Of a DNA stretch of 64,000 nt, positions 32,967 to 46,311 are shown in pieces. Source of the DNA: Collybia mongolica (lineage: Eukaryota; Basidiomycota; Agaricomycetes; Agaricales; Clitocybaceae); contig JAAXNY010000001.1 of the NCBI GenBank assembly GCA_013420905.1, forward strand, positions 3,596,001-3,660,000, read 5' to 3'. The stretch's first letter is position 1. Each line of letters starts with the position of its first letter. The notes under the pieces were generated by a model. The model ran no database searches and had not been told where the DNA came from. It saw only the letters and a list, made by a program, of their open reading frames with translations. Made by a program: the position numbers and the translations under genes.

Positions 32967-35352
32967 ATGTCTCCACAGACCTCCATCCTGGTCCAAGACC
33001 GGAAACTCTCTCCCCCTCAACTAAAACATGCATCAGATGGCACCTCTGATGGAGACTCAGAAGGACTCGCCTCATCCTTGCACTCACGCACAACGTCCGG
33101 CGCAGTTTCTTACGTTGAATCGCCCCCGATAACTCCTCGCAGTACCACTTTCGGTAACAATCCTAATCCTTTCTCCCCACCGGCTAGTGTCGTCAGCTTT
33201 GGCTCCGGCCCCGATACCACTCCTGGGCACGCCCACAACAATAGTGCGCATTATCCTTTCCCTGAGCACACACCTCGTAGTGGTATCACTTCCCGGGCTA
33301 CGAGTGTTGCCGATCTAACGCGTTTATCATCGTCGTACTATGGCAGTCGTCCGAGTACAGCAGACCTTGGGCTTGCCGGCTCCACACGTCCCTCCTCTGC
33401 TCGCCTGCGAGAGGCGTTCACTTCCCCTCCTACGCGCCCTCTCACGATGTTTAGTGTCGCACCGTCTCATAAAGTTGAACGAGAACGCCCTAAATCGACA
33501 ATGCTGTCTGCAAAGGGACCCTTGCAGAAGCCATGGATAGAATCACGTGATCCGTATTCGAGGGTTGCCTATTTCCTGACCTATGGCGTTATGTTAATTG
33601 GCGTCGGACTGGGGCTCCTCCGATGCTATCTTGGTTGGTACGACGTGCCCCTCCTTCAGGAACCCATGTGCCTAGTTATGGATGAGAATTTCGATTCGGA
33701 GGACGGAATCTTTGGCGAAAACGGAAAATTCTTGCGCGAAGTGGACATGAGCGGGTTGGGGTAAGTGGTTCTTTGGGATCTGTACATACGGCACAGCAAT
33801 TCTTACGAAAACTTTTTAGAAACGGACAGTTCGAGATGACTACGGCTTCGAAGAATAATTCATTTGTCAAAGACGGCTACCTTTACCTTGCACCTACCCT
33901 GACCAGCGATAACCTTGGAGACGCTGCGATTGAAGACGGTTTCGTGTACAATATCACAGGTTGCACGTTCAACATTACACATGGACTTTCCTATACGTCG
34001 TCGTCACATACCGCCAACGTTAGTGTCATAGGCTCTGATCAAGACTTCGATACCGAGGGCTATACCCGGGCATGTTCTGCCGTTAGCAACGCTACGACTG
34101 GGCAGATCATCAACCCTGTACAGAGTGCGAGGCTTAGTACCCGAAGAAGTGCCAGCATCAAATATGGACGGGTTGAGGTTCGCGCAAAGATACCCACAGG
34201 GTAAGCAACATCCCACTAACTGCTGTTCCCAAGCCTGACACATGCTTGTAGGGACTGGGTAAGGGTAGCCTTCTGAATCCTCTCGTCCGTAAAACTAAAC
34301 GCCCTGAATTTGAATTAGCTGTGGCCTGCCATCTGGATGCTTCCTGTCGATAATACATACGGACCTTGGCCCCTAAGTGGTATGTTTCGAATTTTAGCCT
34401 ACACTCATCTACCACACCCTCCCTCCTATGATGTATCCCCTGCGTGGAATGACACGACTCCCTTCATCAATACTTAATTTGATTGATATTGATGCTCTTT
34501 TTATGGTAGGTGAAATTGATATCATGGAAGCACGCGGAAATGGCCCCAGATATTCAAAGCAGTTCGTCTGTTCCCCCTTTTCTCCCCCTTCACCCAAGCC
34601 AACTTGAAAGCTAGAGGTACCAACTGGGTTCGTGGGTCACTGAACTGGGGCCCTGTAACTTGGCTCAATGCCGTCGCAAAAACCTATGGAACATGGCCCC
34701 TTAGGAGAGGTGGTTACGACAAAGGTTTCCACACTTATGCATTGGAGTGGGACGAAAATTTCATGTGTGTCATATCCCTTAGTTGAATATTGTTCTTCTC
34801 ATGTCATCAATGTCGTGCAGGCGGATCTACGTCGATACTCGTCTTAATCACATGTTAACGCTGAAGATGGACAAGCCCTTTTGGGATCGTGGAGATTTTC
34901 CCCCCGTCGTTCAAAACGGGTCACAAACTGTCATTCTTAACAACCCATGGGTGAATGGAACTAAGGCAGCACCATTCGACCAGCGTAAGTTTAATCATCC
35001 CACAAAACTGATCAGGTCAACCATCAACGCCCGTCTCGTATAGCTTTCTATTTGATCCTGGATGTCGCCGTCGGCGGTACAAACGGCTGGTTCCCAGACG
35101 GTGGGAATAAGCCATGGTTGGATAAATCCCAAAGTATGTCGCTCATTTTACCATCTCGAATCCAGAATGTTTATATATTCGAAGATGCGATGGGGGAGTT
35201 CTGGAAGAGGAAAGACGAATGGTTACCCACCTGGCCACAGACGGTCGAAGAGCGCGCTTTGGTAATGTGTGTATTGGCTCCATCTCTGTCAGTTAAATGT
35301 ACTGATTGCCACGAACTATAGTGATTCGGTGAAGATGTGGCAAAAATGCTAA
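32967..35352 (+). CDS. KRE6/SKN1-type GH16 beta-glucan synthesis-associated protein
   Basis: Ten exons (32967-33760, 33820-34200, 34252-34258, 34319-34379, 34510-34561, 34615-34764, 34821-34984, 35044-35133, 35185-35266, 35322-35352) sum to 1,812 nt, 603 residues. The third exon is only 7 nt. The N-terminal ~195 residues are Ser/Pro-rich and cytosolic; one TM helix (YFLTYGVMLIGVGLGLL, ~200-220) makes a type II membrane protein. The lumenal part is a GH16 domain with the catalytic motif GEIDIMEARGNG near residue 415, carrying the E-x-D-x-x-E pattern intact. Yeast Kre6 and Skn1 are needed for beta-1,6-glucan in the cell wall and act in the secretory pathway or at the plasma membrane. The ATG at 32967 is the first giving the full cytosolic tail. 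Confidence 0.93.
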
Positions 35353-38024
35353 ATACAGCTGCGACTGTAGACGACTGGATGCATTTGGACTTTATGAGAA
35401 TGCATCCCTCGTATTCTTTGCAGAGTTCTCCAATGACACATGTAACGAATGGCTTTCAACTTCCACTCCCTTGGTATTAATACAGACAGTTAGTCATTTA
35501 TCAAAGCTTGTTTATTTTACCTTCCTCTTGTGTCGTTGTAGGGACTGTGTCGTGTACCTTACTTGAGTGGCCTAAAACCAGAACAAAACTCGTACAATAA
35601 ACTACTTGAATTTTGCAAAATAATTTTACGCTTCCTTGCTTTTCACACGCTGTGACTTCGCGATTATCAATATCCCTGGTATATCCCTGGTACTAAGTAG
35701 GAGCCTACTGTATATATGTACGTGACTGCGCAAGTGATATAATATCGTAGATAGCCACGGAACAAGCTTCAGGATTTCATACGAGACTAAGAGTCTCTAC
35801 ATAACAAGGCCGAGCTTGGATTCGAATGGAACAGTTGCTGGATGAACTTTACAAAATACATACCAGCAGTAATTGAGCACACTATACCCATAAAATACGT
35901 TCACGATATATATACTCACATGGGTGCCGACTGCCAGTGGAATAAAATGACTGGTGTACATAAGCTAGGCATGTCGACATAAGGATTTTGAGGATGTCCG
36001 ACCCCACCTGTTTGAACAGTTTGATCCTACCCCACACCAGCCCTATCTCTAGTCATTTCGTACTTCCACCCGTTTCGTCTACCGAGGCGATTACTTACCG
36101 AACATCCTCAACTTTCATTAGGTAGATATCAATATAGTAAATATAGTAAACAGTACCCCAAGGCCACATCCTTGGGTTTGGATCGTCAATCTGTACTTAG
36201 TGGGAGCGGATTAGCAAAGTAGTTGAGATGTATCATGTCATGGTAAATGCACCCTCGATCCAAAGATTGATGGTGGGATACGTCTATACCTTCTTTTCTA
36301 CTTTTTCCGATACCGGGTCGTGTCGACGAAAATAGTTATAGTATTGGAGTCATATTTTTTGCATTTGTTCGTGAAGGGTAGAGAAGACTAGAACTTGTGC
36401 CGCGTCGGCCACGCGAGTGATGAATGGTAATAATTTGAGGTCATTCTGGCCATGGTATTCAATGGGTAAAACTACATTCGTGCGCGTGAGTCGGATCTGC
36501 TCACTAGCGTCGGACTTTGACAACAACCATGTCAGTATAATATACCTACTCTCCTCCTCCTCCTCGTCGTCCTCCATGTCGGAAACATGTCAGCTTAAGA
36601 TTTTAAGAGTATGACTCTGAGGGGAGGGGCATATGTAGTAAGTCCCAAGGAGTTTGATTGGTTGTTGCGAGGAAGAGTTGTGACAAGTGGCTAATATCGA
36701 AGGGGACGTTGAACGTTGAAGGCAACTTCCATCTTGACTTCGGAGCCAGTTTCATGCCAGAATTCCGAGTGTTGACAATCATTTACTTTTTTCACCTTAC
36801 ATCAACTGAGATGTCGCCTGACGATGGCACTGTGTGCGTGGCGTCATTTATTAATAAATTGCGATGAGTAATGGGCCCAAGACCGAAACTCGCACAGCGG
36901 AAGAAAGCGCGACAGGTCTTCAAAGTTCAAACATCATGTACCATCGGTGAAGCGATACACTAGGGGGGTTCAGGTACTAGGAGCTTTGCTAATTGGTGCT
37001 TGATAGCCTATGCCTTGTATGAGAGCAGTCATTAGTCACTGTTGGTCATTTCAGTTCGCATATCCCGGACCACGACAGCGGTATCATATGGCTAGGTTGG
37101 CGACAACTGTAAGGACTTCCCACAGTTTTTGTAATCTGTCACAAGGACAAGATTGGGAAATAACTAGTGATAGTTGAAAGATGAGTATACGTATACGTTC
37201 CGGAGATGGCATGACGGTCGAGAGGCGAGTGTGAGTTCTTGATTTACATGTTGTCTAAACCAGAACCAGAACTATGATCACTATTCTGTCACCAGGATAG
37301 TCGCTACATACACACCTAGTATGACGTGATTACGATGGTTCAATTACGCGTTCAAGTTATGGGAGGTTCGTTTGCATTGGTGGACGCGCACTTGGCTCCC
37401 GATTTTCGGGCATCAAAGGGTCTCGCTCGCTGCCGCCTCCCCTGTTCTCCTCTGAGCTGCAGCCACATTGAAAGAGATTCTCGGTAAAACCATGGCCTAG
37501 GTGATCGTCACTGAACGGGAGCCAATATGTTTGAACGGATAATTGGAGGCGTACGGATCGATGTGAAGTCCAGGCAAATACCTGCTATTACATCGAGGCA
37601 AGCTACGACGCATATCCCGCAGGCATTGTCCGACATATTCGTATAAAACTGGAATCAGCAGCTGCTTGTGGGGCGCACCAGTTGTCGCAGACTCCAGAGC
37701 GTTCTACTTTGATTGTTGTCTTGTGTGTGGTTTGCGACCTCACTGACACAGCTTATTATGTCCGTAAGGCATGCTACTTTTTGGATGGCTTGACAATCCC
37801 CTTAAGAGCCCATAAGATTTAGAGTATATTAATGATTATAAACATAAGAGCTGAACGTTTGGTGAAAATCAACAGCACGAGTGAACCTGTTGGCGAACCC
37901 TCCTTAGCTCAACTTCAAGTTGACTGTGTGTTCGTATATTTGGCTCGCACGCCTTTGGACAATGGAAGCCTTCACTAATTTCAAAGTTGTTGCACTGCTT
38001 TCACCAACGTTCACCTCGGTCGCG
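35353..38024. other. 2.7-kb gene-free interval
   Basis: AT-rich with pyrimidine/purine patches (for example TCCTCC repeats near 36551). No ORF shows a recognisable domain or coherent splicing. It contains the 5' region of the SAC3 gene. Confidence 0.45.
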
Positions 38025-41000
38025 ATGGAATCCCCTTCTCATGTGCGGGCGAGCCGTCCGCGTGGAACCGGGCTGCGTGATTTTGGCGCTGGAGGGCGCC
38101 CAACTCATTCACGAAACAAACATTGGGTTGCTGGAGAAAATGGCCAACATAACGAAGCAAGCACACCTCACAGCGACGGGGAGAGGTGGGAGAGGGGTGG
38201 TCACAGGAGAGGACGCGGCGTCAGAGGTGCAGCTCGTGGAGGTCGCGGAAAGTTTACTAATGTCTCGTTGCGGACAACGCGAAATGTGGGCAATCTAATA
38301 GTCAATAATCAAAGCCACGAAACGGAGGATCAACCCATTGAAGAGGATCCTGTCGACCAGGAAGAGAGTTTTCTGGAAACACCAGAAGAACGTGAAAAGT
38401 TCTATCAAGAGGTTCGTGTTGCATTGGTGTATCATACTGGGACAACTGACCCCTTCATAGCTGGTAAAAGCCCGTGAGGTAGAACGGAAGATAGCCATCG
38501 CGGAAGGGAAGATGGATGACCCAGCAATACCCAAGAGACTGGAAGATGCGATCTCCGTCGTGGGGACTTGTTTGGACATGTGCCCTCGATTTGAACGGTA
38601 CAGGAGAGAAAGGGAAAACAATCTTTTTGAATGGGAAACTGTGCGCAGTATTCGTTATTTGTGGAATGCCTAAATTTGCCCTGATTCCCTCTTCAGATCC
38701 CGGGAACGAAACGAGTGGACCACAAACGTGCTGTTAAAATGTACGAACGCGCCGCTGGTGATAAAACGCTACCATCAGACCTGCGACCTCCTCATGTTTT
38801 GAAGGTCAAATAAATACCATGTCAGGGTTCGTCACATTGACAAAGTTATCCAGAAAACTCTCGACTATCTATTTCATGACCTGCTTCCTCGAGGCGGTTT
38901 CTCGCAGACTTTCAACTTTATCCGCGACCGCTCTCGTGCAGTCCGGAACGACTTTACCATGCAACACAGTTATGGCCCACTTGCCATTGAATGCCATGAT
39001 CGTTGCGCGCGCTTCCACATCTTAGCTCTCCACTTCGAACGGGACCGTGCGGGATTTTCGGTTGCTTTGGAAGAACAACAACTGATGAACAGTTAGTCTT
39101 GCCCAAACCTCTTACGAAGGACCGGAGATTTGATATGCGTGGAATACAGCGTTGCAGAGCCTCAAGGAGTTCTATGAGGATCAAAGGGGTCGATATGAAT
39201 CCCCAACGGAGCTGGAAATGCGTGTATACCACAGGTTGATCCATATTCGCGACCAGAAGGAACGGCATGAAGATATCCCTGAACACATCACGACCCACCC
39301 CGTGTTCCAGCTGACGACTGACTTCCGAGTGCACGTTCAGCGAAAGAGTGCTCCTATCAGCAAGACCTCTCCGCTTATCGTTGATGAAGAGGGGATGCAC
39401 ATTTTCGGGAGACTCGCCAATGTTTTGCGAGAGCAAGGCAGTGTGGTCATGATATATTTGGTAGCATGTATCCTTGAGCGCTTATTCGGCAAAGACGCTA
39501 TCGACGATATTGAAGCTATCCGTGGGGACCTCGAAATTCCGGATATAATTGATGGTATCTCGTCTGGTGGTGGTTACGAACATCATATCGATGACGAGGT
39601 GCAGGAAGAGATCGAAGATGATGAGGAGCAGTATGACGCGAGCGAGTCTTCCTTCGCTATACCAACACCACCGAAGCCAAGTGTAACAGAATGGAAACCA
39701 CCGGAATTCGGTCCACAACTTAATGCTCCCCCCTTCAGAAATCCTCCATCCGCCCCATCCGCAGTGCCACCTCCTAAGCCTGCTTCTGCTTTCTCTACCA
39801 TCGCGACGACTCCGAATGTCTTCGGTACTCCCTCACCGTTTGGCAGCTCTCCATCCCCGTCAGCCGTATCAGGAATTGCCTCCTCAGTACTGACAGCAAA
39901 CCCAAACGTGAATGGTTTACCTCTCCCTAATTCTGCGACTCCCAATCCGTTTGGATCAACAACGCCCAGCATTTTCGGAGCAGCGTCAAATATATCAACA
40001 ACTTGGGAAGCGGCACCTACTCTATCTCTGGAACCAGAAACTTCTATTCATTATGTCTCAAGCTCTTCCCCCCTTCGCACAGGGCTTTCAACAACAAACC
40101 TCACCCCGTCGTACAACAACCAGCGCCTCGGATCGGAGTCGAGTATCTTCGGCGAACCAACTCCATCCACTACCAATGGCTCGTCACCAAATGCACTAAG
40201 TTCTGAACCTACTCCAGAACCTACTCTAAACCCGAAAGCTCCAGCTTTCACCCCCCTTGCACCAGAAACACTAACGCCTCTATTTCGGGAAGCATTCCAG
40301 AAACTATCAAACCCGAGCCCGACAGCGTTGCTTCCTACCACAAATCCTTTACCAACGCCGGCAATCATACCTTCTTCATTACAATCATCCCCATCTTCCA
40401 AAAAGCCCAGCCCTCCACCCCCACTCAGGCAACGTAGTTCAAGCCAACGAAGTTCAGAAACTCCTCCACTTCCCAAGATCAACACAAATACGATTCTGAG
40501 CTTTCCACAAACCGAGAAGATTCTCACTCCATCCACCCCTCCATTACTCCCAAAACACCAGCATATTTCACTCCCTTCAACACCCGGGTCTAATATACCA
40601 CCGCCGAACCCACTCTTAGGATTCCTCCGAAACAACTTGGGCGCTCCAATTTCCGGCCCAAGCAATGAAATTCTTAGTCCCCTATACCTTCCCTCACCAA
40701 CGACGTCTGGATATTCCCTCGTCCGTAATTTTTCACCTAACGGAAACTCCAGGTCAATCTCCTCTAAGACCTCGCCAGAGCGTCAGAACAGCCTTGTCAA
40801 CGGAAAGGGCAAAGCGCCTTTGAGGAGCTTCGACACTGACACTGTTGAAGATGATGCAACCCCTGAGGAGCTCATTACGCAGAGTTTGAGCTTTGCGCAA
40901 AAATCACTAGTTGTAAAACATTCCTTAGTTCGATGGCAGAAACGCACGACGGATCATGCGGCTTGGATTGAGGCCTGCCGCCAAAGTGACGCCTATCATC

Positions 41001-43010
41001 AAAAGATACGAAGGAAGCGTAGCTCCCTGACTCCTCAGGCGGACAAGAAACGACGAACATCGATGGATCCCGAACCGCAAGACACGGTACAGAAGAAGCG
41101 GGCTCGGAGACGAATAAACAGCACATATCAACCGAGGCAGACCGATGCAGAGCTTGCTCGGCGTTTCAAAGAGGTGCAGCCCCTTTTATTCAATCTTCAG
41201 ATGTTCATATCTACGTCCGAAGGCCTATCTTGCTTATTACCACGCTCTTCCTATCCAGAACCATGATGAACACGAACGCCGATGGGCACAAGGCTCTTTC
41301 CTCCAAGTACTTAGCACACGTGTCAAAAATGAACTAAACGGGACACCCTTGAACCCGGCCTGGCGGCTCTGGCTCTCAATGAATCCTGATACAGACGCTA
41401 CAGCGATCTGGTTAGAACGTAAATTTGATGTCCCCGCATCGGGCCACTGGGTTTCGGAGACAATATTTTCAATTCCTCTCTCAAAAGATCCCACGGCCCA
41501 GGATTTTCCAGGAATCATAGTGTTCGAGTGTACTCCATTGGAGGGCGTTGTGGATGATCTCGAACGGTTTGTATTGTTCCCCAAGCGGAGTAGAAGAGGC
41601 TTACCGTTTAACGTAGGAAATATCGTGTGCTGGATGATTGCGCTCGCCTTCGAGACATCATACAGTCACTTCCTTTTAATCGGTACTTTAGACCATCCGC
41701 TTTGGTTCTGTCTTGGATTGAGGGAGAGCAAACCCAGCCTCCTACTGATTTCTTGGATATGGTTTGTCATATAAATCATAATTTATACCTCTCGAAGCTC
41801 ACTGAGTGAAAGCTCAACAAAACTGTCAAGGAATCCGCGATATTAGGTTACCGTATCCTCTCAATAACATCTGCTACAAAGGATCTGGACGGAAAACTTG
41901 CCGAAGCTTTGACCTCATTATCTTTGGATATAGAGGGCGAATATGTTCGATCCCTATCTATACGCGGTAAGTTATTACTGAATGGTTTGTGTGTGGTATT
42001 GATGGCCAGTCTAGGGACCTTCAGGTTGTTCGAACCATTATTCGTATCTTTCATTTCCGAATGGATCGAGAACTGTTCCGCGACTGGGCGCTGTGAGTAT
42101 TCTGGGTTTATCCCCCATGAAATGTATTAACCCCTTGCCCCTCGAAGTTGACTGGACCCTGTTTGGCCACATTCTCCGAGTCGCTGTGGCTGTCTTGAAC
42201 CAGATTTCCCGTTCAGTTCTCAATTTGACCGAGATCGAAGGGCCAGAACCTTTCCCTGTGTTCCAAGGCGGAGAAGTACAAAGTAGCAGGTATGTCATGG
42301 TATCATGAAGTAAACTTTAAGCATACTCAAACCATATTCAAGAAGCTCGGTATATGAATATGTGGCGATATGGTTATCTGGCGCTGGCTTAGGCGAGGAT
42401 GCGACCAACATAGTTTTCAATCTTCAATCACATAAAAATATCGGCCAAGGTGCGGATCTTTTAGCCATTATAATCGATTTCTCACCCTGACACGCGGCGC
42501 AGACTTTCCAGCACGGGAATTTCTTCAGCAGCTATGGGATCTCACTCAAGTACATGTCGAAACTCTGGCTAAGCAACTTGCGAGAAGCACGTTCTACATA
42601 CCCGCTGCCGGAATTACAACATCATTAGAGTCCTACCTTCGCTCATTCAAACCTCACAAGGAGAGCTTGGGACAAATTTTGAATCTAAGTATCCGCAGAT
42701 CCCCCAAACGGCGCAGTGTTTCAGAGGACACGGAGTTGGCGAGGTTGGTCTCCGCTCCTTCTTGTTAGTTGTGACTCAACTTTGACGCTTCTGAAATAGC
42801 TCACAGGAGTCTAAACGAAGACGTCTCTTATCACCCGTTGATCCCAACGATGCGACACCGAGCCCAACGGCAAGCCCATATCTCAATGGGCGTGATACGC
42901 CATCTCCTACCAATACAACGATATCCCTCGCGCCATCAGAAACTCCAGTCGTTACGATTGCTATGTTGCGTGCTCTGACCAGGGATATCAAGAAGAAGTA
43001 CGCAGAATAG
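38025..43010 (+). CDS. SAC3: SAC3/GANP-domain protein (TREX-2 mRNA export scaffold)
   Basis: Exons read clearly: 38025-38411, 38461-38640, 38697-38804, 38854-39091, 39150-41173, 41223-41566, 41617-41761, 41813-41966, then several short ones to the TAG at 43008-43010. After an Arg/Gly-rich N-terminus (GRGVRGAARGGRG) comes the SAC3/GANP domain (~150-470): GTCLDMCPRFERYRRERE, AVKMYERAA, NFIRDRSRAVRNDFTMQH, LQSLKEFYEDQR. A long Pro/Ser/Phe-Gly-like disordered region (GTPSPFGSS, NPFGS) follows, reminiscent of nucleoporin-binding segments, then the helical C-terminal part (~980 on). Sac3 scaffolds TREX-2 at the nuclear pore, coupling transcription to mRNA export. One junction near 41967-42020 could not be phased: the frame VVRTIIRIFHFRMDRELF downstream seems right, but no canonical acceptor fits. 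Confidence 0.88.
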
Positions 43011-43538
43011 TTAGGAGGATTGCTTAATGTATTGTGGAGGGTTATTAATTGATTGTTAATTGAAGGCCTGCTCTGCTTGAAGAGTTACAACAGCAATTCG
43101 GAAACTCGAATTGCAGGAATACTAAGCCATTCAGTTTGGTGAATTGAGCAACCATACTTAGTCGCATAATCGGTGGCTCAAAGTCGCCCACCAACGTTTT
43201 GTTTTCGCAACCGCTTGCTACTCAGTACATGCTGGACTTAAAAATTTTACCTCTTTGATAACCTCCATCAATTACTTGGTTGTATGTATATCACGACAGA
43301 CTTTGAGAGCCTTAATCTATTAAGACATGCAAGCCTCAATTTACTTAAATAAAGAAAATGATGTCACTGCCACAGGGCACCATAAAACAAATACAAGTCA
43401 TAAATACACAACATACATGGAACTACACCAGGGTACCTAAATGTACACGTTATAATACAATACAAAAGCAACATCGACCCTACAAATTATCTGACCTACA
43501 GGTTCTCACTTTCACATCGTTAACGTTGATGTCAACGT
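43011..43538. other. Convergent intergenic spacer
   Basis: 3' regions of the SAC3 gene (+) and the FHA gene (-). AT-rich, no coding signal. Confidence 0.5.
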
Positions 43539-45949
43539 TCAGCTGAAGGCCAAAGCCGACCATGTAGCCACAGCGCCAACTGTTACAGCTGTTGCTGTCT
43601 GCAACACCACAGTCGCGACCCGCCTCGTACGTTTGGGAGACGGGACATCGATGCCACTGGGATTCGATGTTGTGGTGGCAAAAGGGTCGCCTATAACATC
43701 AACCACATCACCGATACCAGCCCCGACATCAACGCCTTTTTTGGGCCCATCCCCATCCTCATCGCTCCGCTTTCGCTTCAACGATGACGGGACGGGGGTC
43801 TGAGGCGTTTCAAGATAAGGACCAGTTACGTTAGTGTCATTGATACGTACCTGAGGAATCTCAGCGTGCGTCGCGATGGTGGCCAGCGCAGCATCGCGAG
43901 CAGCGCGGACAGCCTCTAGCTCTGCAGCCATATTCGCCCGAGTGCTCTCATGAAGCTTTCGCATTTCTGTGTTAGGTTAGTTTACAATGCGGTATCCAGG
44001 TGTTCACCGCTGACTTACCGTCTACAAGCTCTCTCAGGGTTTGGATGCTTTCTCTGGCGTCGATGCGTTCGTGGAGCGACTCTGCAGACATCTCGCGCGG
44101 CGCGGGGAAGGCGTCTGCTTGGTGCTGTAGAACCTCAACCTGCACCTGGAGGTCAGGGATGTCCACATGCGTGGTGTGCTCAACCTGATCGAGTAGCATT
44201 GTGTACTGCGCGTTGACATCAGCAACTCGCTCATCAAGATCAAGTAACTTGTCTGAAATTGTGTGCACATTTGCGTTGAAGCGGTTCTTGTATTTGCGCT
44301 TATGGGCCTGAAGTTTCGTCACTTCGGTCTATAAAATGAGTTAGATGTATATGTATGAATGGACGGAGACGATATGCGGTTTATACCTGAAGTTTCGCCA
44401 ACCCGAGTTGCACCTCCGAGACTGTCGAGTCGATCTTGTCTGGGGAATCGGAGGATTCAGTGATGGGAGGCGGTGTTGCGTCCCTTTGAGGTGGCAGAGG
44501 CTCCCTGACTTCATTGATGGGCTCTGATATCTTTACATGGCTTGTAGATTGTTCTTCGTTGACAATACTTTTGGAAGGTGCTGTTTCAAAAGGTTGTACC
44601 TCCACCGCCGCGAATTGAATGGGAGAAACTGAGCGCGATTTTGGCCACGCCCCGATAATATTAGGCTCTCCAAACACTTGCTCAGAGCTTAGACTGTAGT
44701 TTGCTGAAAGAGGGGGAGAAGGGCTAGCTAGATCCATGGGAGAGCTCGATTCCCTTCGGGATAAGCTCGGAAAATTCTCTTCGAAAACGTCATGATGAGC
44801 GGCATCGAAACCCATGGGATAATGATAGGAGTCATCATCGAAGAGAGAATTGCGTATGTTAAACGTAGGGGAAAGTGGGCGCGGGCTATATGAGCCTCTT
44901 GATAGTGAACTTGGGCTGTAGATTGGGGAAGGGAGATAACCTGGTGACCCGATAGAAATGTCAGGGGTGTGAAGGGGGGCAATAGGTGGTAGAGTTGTGA
45001 ACATGTCTTCTTCAGACTCTGCAGGGCCTGCAAGGACCAAGCGGGCGGGGGGTAGGAGGCGCTTCAAGGCTTCAAATGCACGCCCGAAGTGAGAACCTGA
45101 GTCCCCACTAAGTGAGCCGCGTGGTAATAGAGGGAGTGCATTTGCCCCTGACGCGGGAATTTCCTCGACATCAGAATTATGAGCGGAGATAGGCGAGAAA
45201 TTCCCATCTGATGATGAGGAGGAATTTATGAAAACGCCATAACGTCCTGAGCTAGCCCTCGAAGATGAAGATGAAGAGGGCGAGACACCAAGATGGCTAC
45301 TAGGTGTGATGGGTGTGACAGGTATTGCAAAGGGTTTGAACGTGTTGTCGTGTTGAGAACTGCGAAGAAGCTCTATCCGAGCGACGACTGGTCGGACAAT
45401 CTCACTATTCCTCCCAACAGATTTTCCAAAGGTGATAATGTCGCCATCAGAGAGAGAGGTGGGTGTTTCCGCGACCAATTTCCTTGAGACGGTCTCCCCG
45501 GGCTTGCGAACGTGAGTCCCATGGTGGGAGTTCATGTCAATGAGATAAGCCTATGCGAGACATTAATCAGCAAGAATGATAGTAGGACAAAGGTGAATTG
45601 TACATGGCCACTGTCCGAGAATGCAATTTTTGCGTGCTTGCGACTAACTACTGCACATCGGAACATCGCCCCTGTATTGTCCCCTTGCCTTTGTTCAGCT
45701 TCGGTTCCCGGCCGTCGACCGATCTGTACAACGTTGGTGTTTGCGCGGCGGAAGATCAGATCATATGGTGCGTTCGCTGAAGATCTCTCAATGTGCATAA
45801 TGACACCTGGAACGAGAAGAATCAGTCGATGCCTGAAGCTTTGACTGACTCGTCCCACCCGTTACAGTCTGGTGGGCTAGAAAGGGGTTGTCAGAGACAG
45901 CTCTGGTTGCAGGGCGTGTGCCCATATACTGGATATCATCATCTAACAT
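43539..45949 (-). CDS. FHA-domain protein with C-terminal membrane anchor
   Basis: Five exons (45949-45859, 45806-45604, 45550-44387, 44328-44019, 43966-43539) sum to 2,196 nt, 731 residues. The N-terminal FHA domain (~30-140) shows the phospho-threonine-binding pattern IGRRPG, VVSRKHAKI and DMNSHHGTHV, with the conserved SRxH and N..GT elements. A long Ser/Pro-rich disordered region follows, then a coiled coil (~490-600), a basic KRKRS motif and a final hydrophobic helix (VATVVLQTATAVTVGAVATW) ending three to six residues before the stop, as in tail-anchored proteins. FHA plus coiled coil plus tail anchor recalls SLMAP/HAM-4/Far9-10 of STRIPAK at the nuclear envelope, but the match is by layout only. 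Exon 1 starts at the first ATG; its donor (GTGGGA) is weak. Confidence 0.8.
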
Positions 45950-46311
45950 GGGAAGAAGGCTACTTGTAGTGGGCTAGAGACCAACTTGAGCTTATAATTG
46001 TGATTGAGGATGAGATGGTAAAGGACAGGCGCATGGGCTCTGGGCTTGAGGCGTCAAGCGGCTGCGCTCTTTATCTCCCCGGAACCGATACATGCCGGCT
46101 CGGAACCAAATCTGGACTCAGCCCGGCCTCTGCCGGTCCTTATTCCAACGTTCCCTGCTTCAAGTTCTTAAATATAAATAATGTCCATAACATCCCCAGA
46201 ACCATGCGATTCGAATTCCCAGTCCCTATCTCTCCCGTATATTCCACAGTGAGATTTTATGTAACGCATTGCATCTCATGTTGCTCAACTTCTACTTGGA
46301 CAGGCGAAAAA
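45950..46311. promoter_or_regulatory. Shared promoter of divergent FHA and F-box genes
   Basis: Only 362 bp separate the two start codons. A TATAAATA at 46173-46180 points to the F-box gene. A probable 5'-UTR intron ends at the pyrimidine-rich ...TTGGACAG before 46303. Confidence 0.5.
46173..46180 (+). promoter_or_regulatory. TATA box of the F-box gene
   Basis: TATAAATA, 132 bp upstream of the preferred ATG at 46312 and 24 bp upstream of an alternative in-frame ATG at 46204. Confidence 0.45.
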
